Positions 10,401 through 21,180 of a stretch of DNA of 64,000 nucleotides are shown piece by piece. Position numbers and translations under genes: made by a program. Source of the stretch: Paulinella micropora. Taxonomy: Eukaryota; Cercozoa; Imbricatea; Euglyphida. Location of the stretch: the NCBI GenBank assembly GCA_009731375.1, contig BJOX01000160.1, forward strand, positions 617,171-681,170. The letters are read 5' to 3'. Under the pieces are notes generated by a model. The model saw only the letters and a list, made by a program, of their open reading frames with translations. It searched no databases and had not been told where the DNA came from. The stretch's first letter is position 1; every line of letters begins with the position of its first letter.

Positions 10401-10704
10401 CCGCATCAAATGAGCCGGACTCATGGGCGGCAGGGGCTTCCTCAACGGACGCCTTTGTGGGGGGCGCAATCTCTAATGATGGCAGTTTGGTACTTGCAAC
10501 ACTGCCGCCGAACACTGCTTGAAAACTGGACGGTAGCCTCGGGATTTCGACTTTGGGCACCACTATGGGAGGAGGCCTGGCTGGTGATTCTTGCTTCAAG
10601 TTGGGGAATTTTGACGAAACCGCACCACCAAACACTGCTAGGAAAGATGCCCCCAAGGCCCCCGCCGCAGCCGCTGCTGCCTTTCCACTTGCTCTGGGAT
10701 TCAT
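7440..10704 (-). CDS. multi-exon SAP-domain protein with FxAVF repeats
   Basis: A minus-strand gene pieced from several coding blocks. Block 1 (10704-10153) starts MNPRASGK and carries four SFxAVF motifs. It runs into block 2 (to about 9645) if one base is restored in an A9 run at 10168-10176. Block 2 includes KSFKKWLGC and DYGKADSPVEDLVFALLHQK. After a gap (9631-9640) comes TVRKVWRAEFSKVKPIRKGD with FAKCAFC, then blocks at 9257-8871 and 8905-8520, and 8468-8126. The last block (about 8082-7440) has a SAP motif (LKKATTRELKSWLAQNSQRI), an RG/RK-rich nuclear-type basic stretch and a Ser/acidic tail. Introns of about 47 bp (8469-8515, GT-AG) and 43 bp (8083-8125, GT-AG) fit the frames. The centre recalls large uncharacterised transposon-derived proteins with a KCxxC knuckle, but I cannot assign a family. 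Nuclear DNA or RNA binding is inferred. Confidence 0.5.
9631..9640. other. assembly gap
   Basis: Ten N, bounded on the left by a G19/A10 homopolymer at 9600-9629 inside the SAP-domain gene. The flanking translation of G and A runs is not real protein. Confidence 0.95.
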
Positions 10705-11675
10705 GGTCTACAGAATGAGAAGTTTGCAATGAGAATGGATAGCAAGAGATAGAAATGAGACCTGGCTGCAAGGACGAAATCACATGTTTTGCCTCCCTAG
10801 TTGCTACCTGCCACACAACCACCGGAACTGTGCTGAAAAAATAACAGATACTGTAATAAATACATCAAGGACATCGAAACAAAACACAGTCAGTAGATAA
10901 GAGACAGCATACGACGAGAGAGTGTTCATGGAAAAAACATGGTAGGCAAAACAGAGGTTGCCTCACTAGTTCCAAAGCAGAAACAAAAAGGACTTGAATG
11001 CAAAAACAAAAAGTAACATGCAGTCGATAGTGCCAAACGGTGAGGATTGAGATGATGTATATACTTGGATGCAGCAGCTCGCAAAGACTGCCCAAGAGGA
11101 GTACAAAAAAACAGCGAGGCAAAAACGGGTTGCCTGGCTGGTTCTAAAGCGTATGTATGTGGTGCGTTTCAGCCGAAAAAAAAAAACATAGTCATAAAGA
11201 GCACGACATTTCATCGGCATTCCATGTGTTTTCAGAGCAAAATCTCCAAGAACAACAAACACAGACACAGACACCATGTCCACAACCGCTTGACAACTCC
11301 ATCCCCAAAAAGGTTCGGTCGTTTTGCAGTGTACTTTTTGACCGCGCAGTGGTGAAAAAACGGCGTTGCCAAAGTGATGCCATGGCCAATTTTCTTTAGT
11401 TCCGGACAACCTTTTCCGCAGGGGCAGTTGGCGACGCAGTCAAAAAACGGGCTGGTAAAAAAAGGGTTGGTCACGTTGGTGACGGTTTGTTGCACCACAA
11501 CCAACACAAGGCAGTATGTCCAAGGTTGCCAAGCTGCTCATACCGTAAGCATGCCCTGGGAACCGTGAAAGTGGAAGTGGACAAGAGCGACAACTGGCTG
11601 GAATTGGGAGCGGTGGGCAAAGATGGAAAGTTTTGTTTCTCTGGTAAAGTCGACAAAGTGTTTTACGAAAAAGCG
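10705..11675. other. intergenic upstream region with direct repeat
   Basis: No gene supported. A diverged direct repeat joins 10931-10980 and 11104-11151: GGCAAAACAGAGGTTGCCTC then AGTTCCAAAGC, against GGCAAAAACGGGTTGCCTGG then GGTTCTAAAGC. The promoter of the SAP-domain gene should lie in its right-hand (minus-strand upstream) part near 10705-10860. Confidence 0.45.
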
Positions 11676-11677
11676 AG

Positions 11678-11721
<44 letters not shown>

Positions 11722-11722
11722 G

Positions 11723-11811
<89 letters not shown>
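11676..11811. repeat. (TAGA)n microsatellite
   Basis: Almost pure TAGA tetranucleotide, about 33 units with one TGGA variant. Confidence 0.95.
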
Positions 11812-12070
11812 GTTCGGTCTATCAGCTCTGCATATCCGAAGATATAGGCATCCATTCCACCCCGCCGCCAATCGGCGACTGGGTAGCAGGCTGGGAAAGA
11901 GCACTAAGCTTAGAATTTATGCAGTCTGAACCCTCCCTGGCTGGAGGGCTCAGACTGGTTCCAGGCACGTGTTCGTGATCACGTGCCACGGCAAGGCTCG
12001 GGCCCGAGGGGTACACCAACCCTCGAGCTTCATCCAAGGCGACCACTTTCGCGGCGGCCGGACTACACCT
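11812..12070. other. GC-rich island, unassigned
   Basis: A non-repetitive GC-rich stretch between two microsatellites, with a 74-codon frame on the minus strand (containing [16 protein letters not shown]) and a shorter one on plus. It may be a remnant exon of the gene whose modules lie at 12381-13094. I cannot choose a strand. Confidence 0.3.
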
Positions 12071-12189
12071 TAAGACAGACAGACAGAAAGACAGACAGAC
12101 AGATAGATATCTAGACAGATATCTAGATAGACAGATAGATAGGTAGACAGATAGACAGATAGAGACAGACAGATAGACAGACAGACAGA

Positions 12190-12221
<32 letters not shown>

Positions 12222-12293
12222 TAGATAGATAGATAGATAGATAGATGGATAGATAGATAGATAGATAGACGGATAGGTAGGTAGGTAGATAGG

Positions 12294-12327
<34 letters not shown>

Positions 12328-13108
12328 TAGGTAGGTAGGTAATTTCTTATTCCTTTCATTTGTATTCTTAACATTAACAGGCGCTAGTCATCGACTATAG
12401 CTGTGCAAAGCCCTCCTTCTTTCATCTATCTATCTACCTACCTACCTACCTAGCTACCTACCTACCTGTCTACCTGCCTACCTACCTACCTGCCTACGTA
12501 CCTACCTATCTACCTGCCTACCTGCCTACCTACCTACCCTACCTACCCTGCCTACCTACCCACCTACCTACCTACACCTACCTACCTTCCTACAGGCTGC
12601 TCGATTATTACTGCTGCAACCCCTCCTTCTTTCATCTATTAAACTACCTACCTACCTACCTACCTGCTACCTGCCTCCTACCTACCTACCTACCTGCCTA
12701 CCTACCTACCTACACCTACCTACCTTCCTACAGGCTGATCGATTATTACTGCGGCAACCCCTCATTCTTTCATCTATTGAACTACCTACCTACCTACCTA
12801 CCTACCTACCTACCTACCTGCCTACCTACCTACAGGCGCTGGTGATCGAATACAACCGCGCCAACCCCTCATCCTTTCATCTATATCTACCTACCTACCT
12901 ACCTCTACCTACCTACCTACCTCTACCTACCTACCTACCTACCTACCTACCTATCTACCTACCTATCTGCCTACCTACCTGCCTTCCTACAGGCGCTGGT
13001 GATCGAATACAACCGGGCCAACCCATCCTTCTTCTTCGATCCGGGGCGCCGACGTACGCTGGCCGAGCAGTGTGTTCACAGCGTGCTAGCATAATCACAG
13101 CCTGGTAT

Positions 13109-13146
<38 letters not shown>

Positions 13147-13286
13147 TATAGATGGATGGATGGATGGAGGGAGATGGAGGAGATGGAGGAGATGGATGGA
13201 TCGATAGATAGATCGATAGATAGATCGATAGATAGATAGATAGATAGAGCAGCGTGTACACAGCGTTCTGGCATTCTGGAATGCAC

Positions 13287-13328
<42 letters not shown>

Positions 13329-13357
13329 GTCTATCTATCTGTCTATCTATCTGTCTG

Positions 13358-13400
<43 letters not shown>

Positions 13401-13600
13401 GTCTCCCGGACACATGCACAGTACACAAATTATTGTTTGTTGTGAAACTGCGTTCCTTTGCAAGGACTACATTCCTTTGCGACATCTCATCTATCTATCT
13501 ATCTGTCTGTCTGACTATCTATCTATCTGTCTATCTGTATCTATCTATCTGTCTGTCTGTCTGACTATCTATCTATCTGTCTATCTGTCTATCTGTCTAT

Positions 13601-13635
<35 letters not shown>

Positions 13636-13685
13636 CCGACCTATTGTACACAGCGTGCTGGCATTATCGCATAGCCTGTATGTAC

Positions 13686-13716
<31 letters not shown>

Positions 13717-13960
13717 CTATCTATCTACTATCTATCTATATATCTATCTATCTATCTACCGACCTATAAGTCTACCTCTACCTATACCTAAACACTAACA
13801 ATCGCGCTAATCTATCTATCTATCTATCTATCTACCTATCTATCTATCTATCTATCTGTCTGTCTGCCTATCTATATATCTATCTATCTATATATCTATA
13901 TATCTATCTATCTATCTATCTATCTATCTTCCTCTCCTCCAGAACCCCGATGGGCACTAG
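12071..13960. repeat. tetranucleotide microsatellite complex
   Basis: (CAGA)n/(TAGA)n to 12340, (CTAC)n from 12420 to 12985, (TAGA)n at 13110-13250, then (CTAT)n with CTGT variants to 13930. Non-repeat islands inside it are described separately. Confidence 0.9.
12381..13094 (+). pseudogene. five tandem copies of an exon-like module
   Basis: Five related non-repeat islands start at 12381, 12596, 12734, 12836 and 12993. Each is preceded by (CTAC)n and an acceptor-like TACAG (ACAG in the first). The last two read ALVIEYNRANPS in frame. The fifth continues through FFFDPGRRRTLAEQC and VHSVLA to TAA at 13092-13094. Copies 1-3 have lost this frame. Fragments of the tail (ACAGCGTGCTAGCAT-like) recur at about 13249 and 13645. 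The parent gene is not recognised. Confidence 0.55.
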
Positions 13961-14581
13961 CAAAACAGTGTGTGTGTGTGTGTACTGTACATTAGCTTTG
14001 TTTCATAACCTGTGTCTTCATACTTGTCTATAACTCAATAGTAACATGGATGAAAATTCACAGGGGGTGTGTGTGAAATACTGCACTTTTTTATAGCCAA
14101 GTCTAAATTATTTCACACCTCCTTTCAACTGAGTAGCCCACTTTAAGGGTGCGGACGCGTCTGTGTAGCAAAAACCTATAGAAATTATTTACTTATTTTT
14201 CCACAGACGGGAAAAAGTCGATATGTTCGTTGGGCACCTTCTTGCACAAAGCATCATAATTGCACATGATAAATACAAACAGATACCACAACCCGTGTCT
14301 CAATCGTTGGTGATTTTTTCCTGTCTTTTTTCTGTGGATTTTGGAGCTGTTTCAGTTTGTTTTAATCCTCAGTCGTTCATGTTGTTTTTTGAACTAATCT
14401 TGCTTGTCGTTGCCATTGGCTGGGAATGCATGAGAGTGCAAAGCTGTAATTCTGCGTCCAGTTGCTTTCACATATGTCATTTTCATATTTACATGGCAAA
14501 AAATGATCTGGGTTGATCTACTTTGTCATACCTGTCTGTGTTTGTCAAGGGTCACACTACAACCCCGTTTATTACTAAGTC
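13961..14581. other. intergenic, no supported gene
   Basis: Unique, moderately AT-rich DNA with a (TG)n tract at 13971. A 97-codon plus frame at 14223 is hydrophobic and low in information, and I do not support it as a gene. Confidence 0.4.
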
Positions 14582-15437
14582 AAAAGTCAAGGTGTACCTT
14601 GAATTCAAGGTATACCTTGAGTTCAGGGTATACCTTGCATATTTATTAAATCGACTTTCAAGGTTTACCCCATGTTGGCAAGGTTTACCAGCAAATTTTA
14701 CGACGATTTAATAAGTAAACGACGATTTTCATTAAGTTTCTAGAGGGCCGACCCGGGACGAAAAAAAAAAACACACTAAAAGCTCAAGGTATACCTTGAC
14801 GCTAAAATTCAAGGTATACCTTGAATTTAGCGTCAAGGTATACCTTGACTTTAAATTCAAGGTATACCTTGGATTTGCGTCAAGGTATAACTTGGATTTG
14901 CGTCAAGGTATAGATTGACTTTAAATTCAAAGTATACCTTGCGTTCAAGGTATTCCTTGACTTTAAATCCAATGTATACCTTGGATTTAAGGTCAAGGTA
15001 TACCTTGACGTAAATCCAAAGTATACATTGAATTTAAAGTCAAGTTATACCTTGACGCAAATCCAAGTTATACCTTGACGCAAATCCAAGGTATACCTTG
15101 AATTTAGCGTCAAGGTATACCTTGACTTTAAATTCAATGCATATCTTGAATTTAAAGGTAAGGTATTCCTTGACGCTAAGTTCAAGGTATGCCTTGACTC
15201 TAAATTCAAGGTTTTCTTGGAATCTATCTTTCAATGTAAGTCACCTTGATATTTAAAGGTATACCTTGGAATATCAAGGTATACCTTGACTAGTTCAAGG
15301 TATACCTTGACTATTCCAAGGTATACTTTGAATATTTCAAGGTATACGTTGAATATGTAAGGTAAACATGGAAAGGCTAAGTCATTGCATGTCTATTTCT
15401 AGTCAAGGTATACCTGGAATTTAGAGTCAAGGAATAC
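14582..15437. repeat. array of the palindrome TCAAGGTATACCTTGA
   Basis: About 25-30 exact or near copies of the perfect 16-bp palindrome TCAAGGTATACCTTGA, spaced about 25-35 bp. Linkers are mostly AATTTAAAGT, AAATCCAA or GACGCTAAATT and are themselves partly inverted. A short A-run and unique sequence at 14700-14790 split the array. It ends at the stop codon of the minus-strand exon at 15438. Confidence 0.9.
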
Positions 15438-15990
15438 CTACTGTTGCGCATTTACCAAAACTTTCTTGGACGGCGGCCTACTACGCTTTGCATTTGCCAT
15501 AGCCGACGGTGCATTCCCTGCTTCTGTTTCGTTTTCTCCCGAGTTATTAGACACTGGTACGATAGCAAAACTAGGCTTCTTTCGTCCCCGCTTTACGCTT
15601 GCTTCTTTACTTTTGCATTCCCCCTCTTTTTCTACCTGTTCTTGGCATCTGCCCCTGCCAGGTTGTGCTTCCTTTCGTCCAGACCAGACAAAATCTTGAA
15701 AATAAGTTCGCGCCAGAATTAGGAGATGCGATTGTCCAAGATATAGTTGCTCACTATAAACTAATTCATCAAGTAGCCCATATTTGCGGCCTGACTCAGA
15801 ACGTGCTGGTCTCAGGGCCTTAAGTTTATGTTTCTTGTCCGTCCACGTATCCAACTGCTTGACTGAAACGACAAGCTCTACCTCACCCAAAAATTCATCT
15901 TGCGCCTCAAGTATGCAATTGCTTTCTTTACCATCATATTCCACACGCAATAACAGCCCTGGGCGCACGCCCTCCAGTCGCGGTACTCGA
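15438..15990 (-). CDS. orphan exon, basic Lys/Arg-rich C-terminus
   Basis: The frame ends at TAG 15438-15440 and reads upstream through RVPRLEGVRPGLLLRVEYDG to a likely acceptor AG near 15996. The only start available inside it is GTG, so it should be a 3' exon. The first half is globular (FLGEVELVVSVKQLDTW, LDELVYSEQLYLGQSHLLIL). The second half is charged and basic (KRGRKKPSFAIV, KRSRPPSKKVLV), typical of nuclear proteins. It may be the end of the methyltransferase-like gene just upstream at 16162, which is the same strand and 170 bp away; this link is inference. The family is not recognised. Confidence 0.45.
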
Positions 15991-16161
15991 TAAAACTACT
16001 ACCACACATGCAAGTACAATTAGTAGCGCATCTCGGAAGCATCACACTTCAAACTTGACATACGAGTCAAACTTTTATTATTTCAGTCTTTTCCAACACA
16101 CCAGAACAAATTTTTCCGAACCTGAACTACGTGCAATTGTCTCGGCAACGTGGTGGTGTTT

Positions 16162-16960
16162 CTATTCTGGACAGCTTGGCAGGCAGTGCACAAGGAAATA
16201 GTGTTGCATTTCATACGCACATGTCCACAGATCAAATATGTCCTGGTAGCAGATGAGAGCAAGCGGCCTCAAGGGCATAGGCTTGCATTTTCGATGCTTG
16301 AACCGGCAGGTTTCACTTTGCATAGATACAGACCGCGTTTGCCATCTGTATTTTTTGAAGTAACGCTCCAAATCAACAGTGTTCTGTACTCTAGCTTTCC
16401 ACAAAACCACAGGATCTTGTTGAGTCCACAACTGTGCATGTCCACTTTCCTGGCGAACAACACTAGCCCTGCCCACTTTCAACTTCCATTCCCTAGAACA
16501 ATTGTTTTGATCCAAACCCGTCACGTGTCCATACCCCAAAACCATGGCTGCGAGAAGAACGTTCCCGACACCACAACCTATGTATGCCTTGACCTCCTCG
16601 GGCAATGGGATACCCGAAAGTTCGAGCAGTCTGTAGTAAGAATTGATATCTTCCTGCGACCACTGCAACTTTCTGAGCTGGTATGGTTCAAGCAAACATC
16701 TCGGATCCTTCCAGATGCTGTAGAACCGGAGGGCGTGTTTTCGCTGATAGTCGTTCAATACCACCCATCCTCGCAGCGATTTGGCTTGCTCGAACAAGGT
16801 TTTGGTAAATTTCACTCGGTCCTCGTCCATCGACTTGTACCGAGCGATCCCCTGTAACTGGTTGTCGCGAAACCCCCATGTGTGTGGGTTCCCCCATTCG
16901 AAACTTGGCGGTGATTGTGCGCAGGATATCAATTCGATGTCCCCATTGTATGCGTGATCT
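16162..16960 (-). CDS. SAM-dependent methyltransferase-like ORF
   Basis: From about 16950 down, this frame gives natural protein (RVKFTKTLFEQAKSLRGWVV, then YQLRKLQWSQEDINSYYRLL). A motif I-like glycine loop AYIGCGVGNVLLAAMVLGYG follows, with an acidic residue after the next strand (VTGLDQNN). Those are the marks of a Rossmann-fold methyltransferase. The substrate is unknown. A later DIFDLW could be the motif IV region. The upstream end overlaps a different frame of a gag-like ORF, so a frameshift, an intron or a retroelement junction lies near 16950-17040. The downstream exon at 15438-15990 may belong to it. Confidence 0.45.
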
Positions 16961-17990
16961 GGACATCGGTGAGGCGCGTATCGCTCCGGTGACGCGTACG
17001 CTCTTTCCGTGAGGTGCCATCTCCGCGAGCATCGCGGGCCCCATCCCCTCCCGCGTTTCTTTGACCCTTTCACACTGTACCCTCAGGACGTTGTCCTGTT
17101 CGGTGGGCTCGTACCTCGCCTTGTCAATGTAGTCCGAGAAGCCCCGTTCGTCGAATGGAGGCTTTGGTGGCGGCAGGTTAATCTTGCGAGGGTTTGCCTC
17201 AAACAAGTGCGGGTCTGGGACCCAATTAACCTGGTTGCCCACCAATCGTATTCGGTACGGCTTCTTAGACGGTGTGAACGGGAACGTTCGTTCGTTGGTT
17301 GTGTGTGCGAGCGCCGGGCATTGCAGCCGCATCCGGCGCTCCGCATCCGTGATATCTGGGTAAAGTGGGTAGATTCGGTGTAGTCTGCGCGTCAGTGGGT
17401 CATACGCGTAACGCACCGGTTTCTGATACTCCTCCCTTTCCCGATCTGGGTCTTGGTTCAGGTGTAGGTCCATACCTCTCAACATCGTTTCCGTGTCGAT
17501 ACGATATGCCCTACGCACTCCGGGTGCTACGACCCTCCACGTTCGTGGCGGTACCGGGCCCCGTTCCGAATATGCGTATATCGGACGGTCGATCGCTCCG
17601 TATACTCCGAATATATTATCGGAGGCATGGAAGTACGCGGGGAATACTTCGTCCCTGCCCCAATGTGCCGTCGGATACGTCGGATCCGTGGGCTGTGGCC
17701 GCTCATCGGGCCGCTTCCCTTCGGGCGGGTTCAGCTTGTCACTGTAAGCGTCGGGCTTGAGTCTATCCTCATCCCCGACTTTCTCCCAGTATCTCAAGCG
17801 TGCTTCCTCCCTCGCGTCCATCCGCGTGAGGCTCAGTTCTTCGCCATAGTATAGGCTCTCGTCTTCTTCTGGGATCCACCCAAATCCCGAGTGCTGAGGG
17901 GTGTTTAACCCTTCGGGATCGACGTCCTCATCGGTGTGTGTGCTGTCCTCAGTCGGTGCCAGGCTCCCCCTCGTCAGCCGATGACTTCAT
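16961..17990 (-). CDS. gag-like ORF of unknown family
   Basis: Open on the minus strand from about 17960 (HTDEDVDPEGLNTPQ) through MDAREEARLRYWEKVGDEDR to about 16960. It is rich in Pro, Arg and Tyr (HRIYPLYPDITDAERRMRL, KINLPPPKPPFDERGFSDY). There is no Cys knuckle and no catalytic motif. GC content and codon use resemble the gypsy pol ORFs to the right rather than the methyltransferase to the left. I read it as a structural (gag-like) ORF of an LTR element in minus orientation, with low certainty. Confidence 0.3.
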
Positions 17991-18008
17991 AAGGGTCGTC
18001 AACATCTC

Positions 18009-18875
18009 CTACTCGACTTCAGCTTTTCCCCGTGGGGATTTCGGTGTGGTCACAACACTAGCCTGAGTCGTGCCACCTGAAGGTTGAGCGGGTGTGAGCA
18101 GTGTGTTGGGACCGCCAAGGTTGCGCTGCAGGGTTTCGTTTCCCTGTGCGCCCTTGCTTGCAAGGTTGTTTGCGCCACTGCTCGGAGTGGTCATTGTGAT
18201 GTGGGGTGTCCCCTCTGGTGAGTTATGTATGTGACCGCACCTGAAGTTTGCTGCCTCAGATGGGTCTGATTCGTCCAGTTGCTCCGCTTCGCGACGCCAG
18301 TCCGCCACCGGGCTAGCTGCCGGGGTCGTTCCCGCCGGACTATCCCGCAGCCGTTGCCCTTCTCCCGCGATCGCCTGTAATCCTAGATGTACTATCAGTA
18401 TCACCAGGACCGAAGCCACGCACGCCAGGAGGAATCCCAGATACTGCTCCACCAGATGTTCGGTGCCAAACATACACCGCCAGGTGCCTATATCACGTAT
18501 ATGTCCGTGAGTTCGTATGTATATATATCTGTATGTCAGCCCAAGCACAACGAGCAATGTGCAATGTGTAATGTGTGTGTTGTTCTCGAATCGGTGTTCG
18601 ACTCTCGTTTCCAAACGCTGGTCAATAGCGTGACAACGCGGGTGCACCCATGCCCCGGTCATCTTTGCTGTCCGCGTGCTCCACCCTCGCCGTACTGCGC
18701 GATTTGCGGTGGTATGTAAATAGGGACATGTTATATTCCTTAGTGATATAGATATGCTTATTTGTATACGTAGGGCCGTCGGATGCCTTAGAGCCCCTTC
18801 CATCCAAACAAAGAGCAAACAAGAGCGAGCATAATATCTACGACACTCTGTGGGGAATAACTTATCATACACCAC
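18009..18875 (-). CDS. ORF with one membrane segment, unknown
   Basis: A 288-residue minus frame. The first 160 residues are low in information. Then comes a clear hydrophobic segment, YLGFLLACVASVLVILIVHL, followed by a Ser/Thr/Pro/Gly-rich tail ending PRGKAEVE. The stop at 18009 is followed closely by the gag-like ORF in another frame. It could be a 5' extension of that gag-like gene, an envelope-like ORF of the neighbouring gypsy element, or leader sequence read by chance. Confidence 0.25.
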   Translation of the reverse strand: MVYDKLFPTECRRYYARSCLLFVWMEGALRHPTALRIQISISISLRNITCPYLHTTANRAVRRGWSTRTAKMTGAWVHPRCHAIDQRLETRVEHRFENNTHITHCTLLVVLGLTYRYIYIRTHGHIRDIGTWRCMFGTEHLVEQYLGFLLACVASVLVILIVHLGLQAIAGEGQRLRDSPAGTTPAASPVADWRREAEQLDESDPSEAANFRCGHIHNSPEGTPHITMTTPSSGANNLASKGAQGNETLQRNLGGPNTLLTPAQPSGGTTQASVVTTPKSPRGKAEVE

Positions 18876-19284
18876 TCATGCCAGTGCCGCGGGAGGCGGG
18901 TGTGCAACTCGAGAGGAGGTGGGTATAATGTGCAATGCCAACCATATCAACGGGCATTGCTGCGCGTCAACATGGTTAGCCCGAAGCTATTCCGACCCCT
19001 GGTGGAACACCAACTACTAGCCAGTCAAGATACCTTCAGGGCCGTCGCACCTCACGGAGGGTATTACTAAGGCAGGGTCTTTTCCCGTGTATCATGTCAT
19101 GTTAGGCTCTCTTTTGCTATCTCTAAGAAGAATGGACTTAGGTAGTATTTTAACAGATATGGAGTCCAAAGCAGTGTCCCTTTCCTATGGCTAGTTTCTT
19201 ACTGTTGCTACCCAGTATTGGTCTTTGGATCTCGCATACTACCCGCGTTAACTATGCTTGTGAGGTGTCACACGGCATGCTGGG
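18876..19284. other. no gene seen between retroelement ORFs
   Basis: Non-coding stretch between the gypsy pol C-terminus and the membrane-segment ORF. It could hold the gypsy 3' untranslated region and LTR remnants, but no matching pair was found. Confidence 0.3.
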
Positions 19285-20214
19285 CTAAGCTAACTTGCGT
19301 CTCTTCGCCTGTCCCAATTTGGCTTTCTTATGTTTGCCTGGCGGCGGTGCCCCGATGAAATGGGTCGCTATACCCTCTGCTACTATTTCATCCCACACCC
19401 GTAGGGGGATTCGACCGTGCTGTAGATCGAATGGGTAATCCAGCACCATCCAAGGCCACGCCTGTATTTGCCACGGCGTGCAGCCTTCGGACTTGTCAGT
19501 GATGCCTTTCCAGAACGTTTCGACTTGGTTGGAGTCGCGGTACACCGGATAAAAAGTCCGTGATTCCGGCTCGTCGAGGTCCTGGTGTGATCGATAGAAC
19601 TGCATTACGGGCGGCTCGGCTTTGATTGCCTTGCTTGCGCGCGTAACCCGAGTCTGCGGCTCCCATTCTCTCACTTTCATGAGGAAGAAATCGTTGAGGC
19701 AGTCGTCGCCGACACATGTGCATCTGGTGGCCGAAGAAGGTATATCTTTCCGACGTGCCAGTGCATGGTTTTTACGTCGTCGGCCGACCTCAGCTTTGAT
19801 TCAGCTGGTGGGCGTCTCGGCACCGGTTCAACCCTCTCCTCCTGTTCCGACTGCAGGTGGTTGGTCGGCCCTGGCGCGATAACGTCCCCTTCGGAAGCAT
19901 CGGCTTGTTCGGCCACGACTTCTTCGGCTTCGTTATTATTCGTATCATTCCCCTCGACTACGGCCGCCAAGGGTTATGTCGGGATCTCTTTCGCCTCGGC
20001 CGTCTTGTCTCGGCGCTTGGGCGGCGGCCTTAAACTGTGTTCCAGCTTCTGTACCGCTTCCGTCATTGTTTCGTTACGATCCAGCATGGGGTTAAAACGC
20101 ATCAGCCGCCGTACATGTACTACTAGCGTCTTACCTTTCCCTGTATTCGGTATGTCAAAGCACCTACTTGTTCTACAACAGTGTAAGGGCCTTGCCACAT
20201 CGGGAAGAGTTTGA
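19285..20214 (-). pseudogene. gypsy pol C-terminal region
   Basis: 20214-19974 ends the integrase with TLVVHVRRLMRFNP, typical of the post-core domain. 19970-19677 is an acidic linker leading to VGKIYLLRPPDAH. 19680-19285 continues with DDCLNDFFLMKVREWEPQTR and WPWMVLDYPFDLQHGRIPLR and ends basic (KHKKAKLGQAKRRKLA). Two frameshifts separate the parts. The middle resembles a BAH-like or other adaptor domain, not proven. Confidence 0.55.
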
Positions 20215-20267
20215 CGCTAACCAAGTTGGGTACCTGGGGTACGTACACCTGGAAGACTAAGTCCCCT

Positions 20268-21150
20268 TTATGGTATTCCCCGACTCATACTTGACTTTGT
20301 TCGGCGTCTGCTGGTTTGTTTGTGAGCCTCTTCGGCCTCCCGCGCCTTCATGACGTAGTGTCTGGCTTCCGCCATGACTCGTAGGCGACAGGCCATCAGC
20401 TCATCGTGCTCCAAAAAGCCCCCTTGCGGGAGGTTTGGTAACACCAGCTCCTCCGGAATCCTCAAGTGCTGCCCGTATACCAGGAGATTGGGGGAAGCGC
20501 CCGTGGCTTTTCCGCCCAGTGCCCTCGATGCGGTGTTGTTCATGGAGAACACAAAAGACGGTAAGGCCTTATGCCATATGTGCTGATTATCGCGACAATA
20601 CTGCTGGAGCGCGGCCTTGAGCGGTCTATGGACCCTCTCGATTTTGCCGTTGCTCTCTGGTGAATATGCAGTTACGTACTTCCACTTAAAGCCCCACACT
20701 GTGGACAGCCGAGCGGAGAGTTCGTTTGTAAACTCCGATCCCCGATCGCTGTACACATTTTTCGGCACTCCGGTATATCGGAAGACATGGTCGACCAGGG
20801 CCTCGCATGTCGATTCCGCATCCTTTTCCACAACTGGTACCGCGAACACATAATTCGAGAAGCGGTCTATGGCTGTCAGGATGTACCGATAATTGTGGGT
20901 CTCCGCTCGCGGTAGCGGTCCTACGTAATCAACATGCAAATTTCGAATAGGTTCTCAACAAGCTTGTATTCGCCATAAAGGCCTCTCTGAGCGTTGTTGT
21001 GTGGGTCTTGGTTTGCTTGCAGTGTTCGCATGTGTCGACTGTGTCGGCAATGGATTTCTGCATGCCATGCCACCAAAGCCTGCGTGAAATAAACCATGAC
21101 ATTTTATCCCTTCCTGTGTGTGAGTTGAGAGCAGAGCGGTGAGTGGCTAA
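20268..21150 (-). pseudogene. gypsy integrase
   Basis: The HHCC finger is visible at about 21140-21000 (HTGRDKM, RRLWWHGMQ, TCEHCKQTK). The core starts HVDYVGPLPRAETHNY with the first Asp, has YSDRGSEFTNELSARL with the second Asp, and SPESNGKIERVHRPLKAALQ with the Glu, which gives a DDE triad. It is broken by one frameshift near 20940 between finger and core. Integrase would have inserted the element's cDNA. Confidence 0.85.
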
Positions 21151-21180
21151 AAGGATCGCCTTGCGTAACTGGGTTGGAAC

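Noticed and set aside
11440-13674. [14 protein letters not shown]-type proteins
   Set aside because: Pure translation of TAGA/CTAT microsatellite.
14223-14516. 97-codon hydrophobic plus-strand ORF
   Set aside because: No motif, no codon bias, no splice context; consistent with chance in AT-rich DNA.
14582-15437. CRISPR array
   Set aside because: The repeats are 16-bp palindromes with variable, related linkers, no unique equal-length spacers and no cas genes; the context is eukaryotic.
16150-16857. Plus-strand 235-codon ORF
   Set aside because: Antisense of the methyltransferase-like ORF, which has a clear motif I; the plus frame has none.
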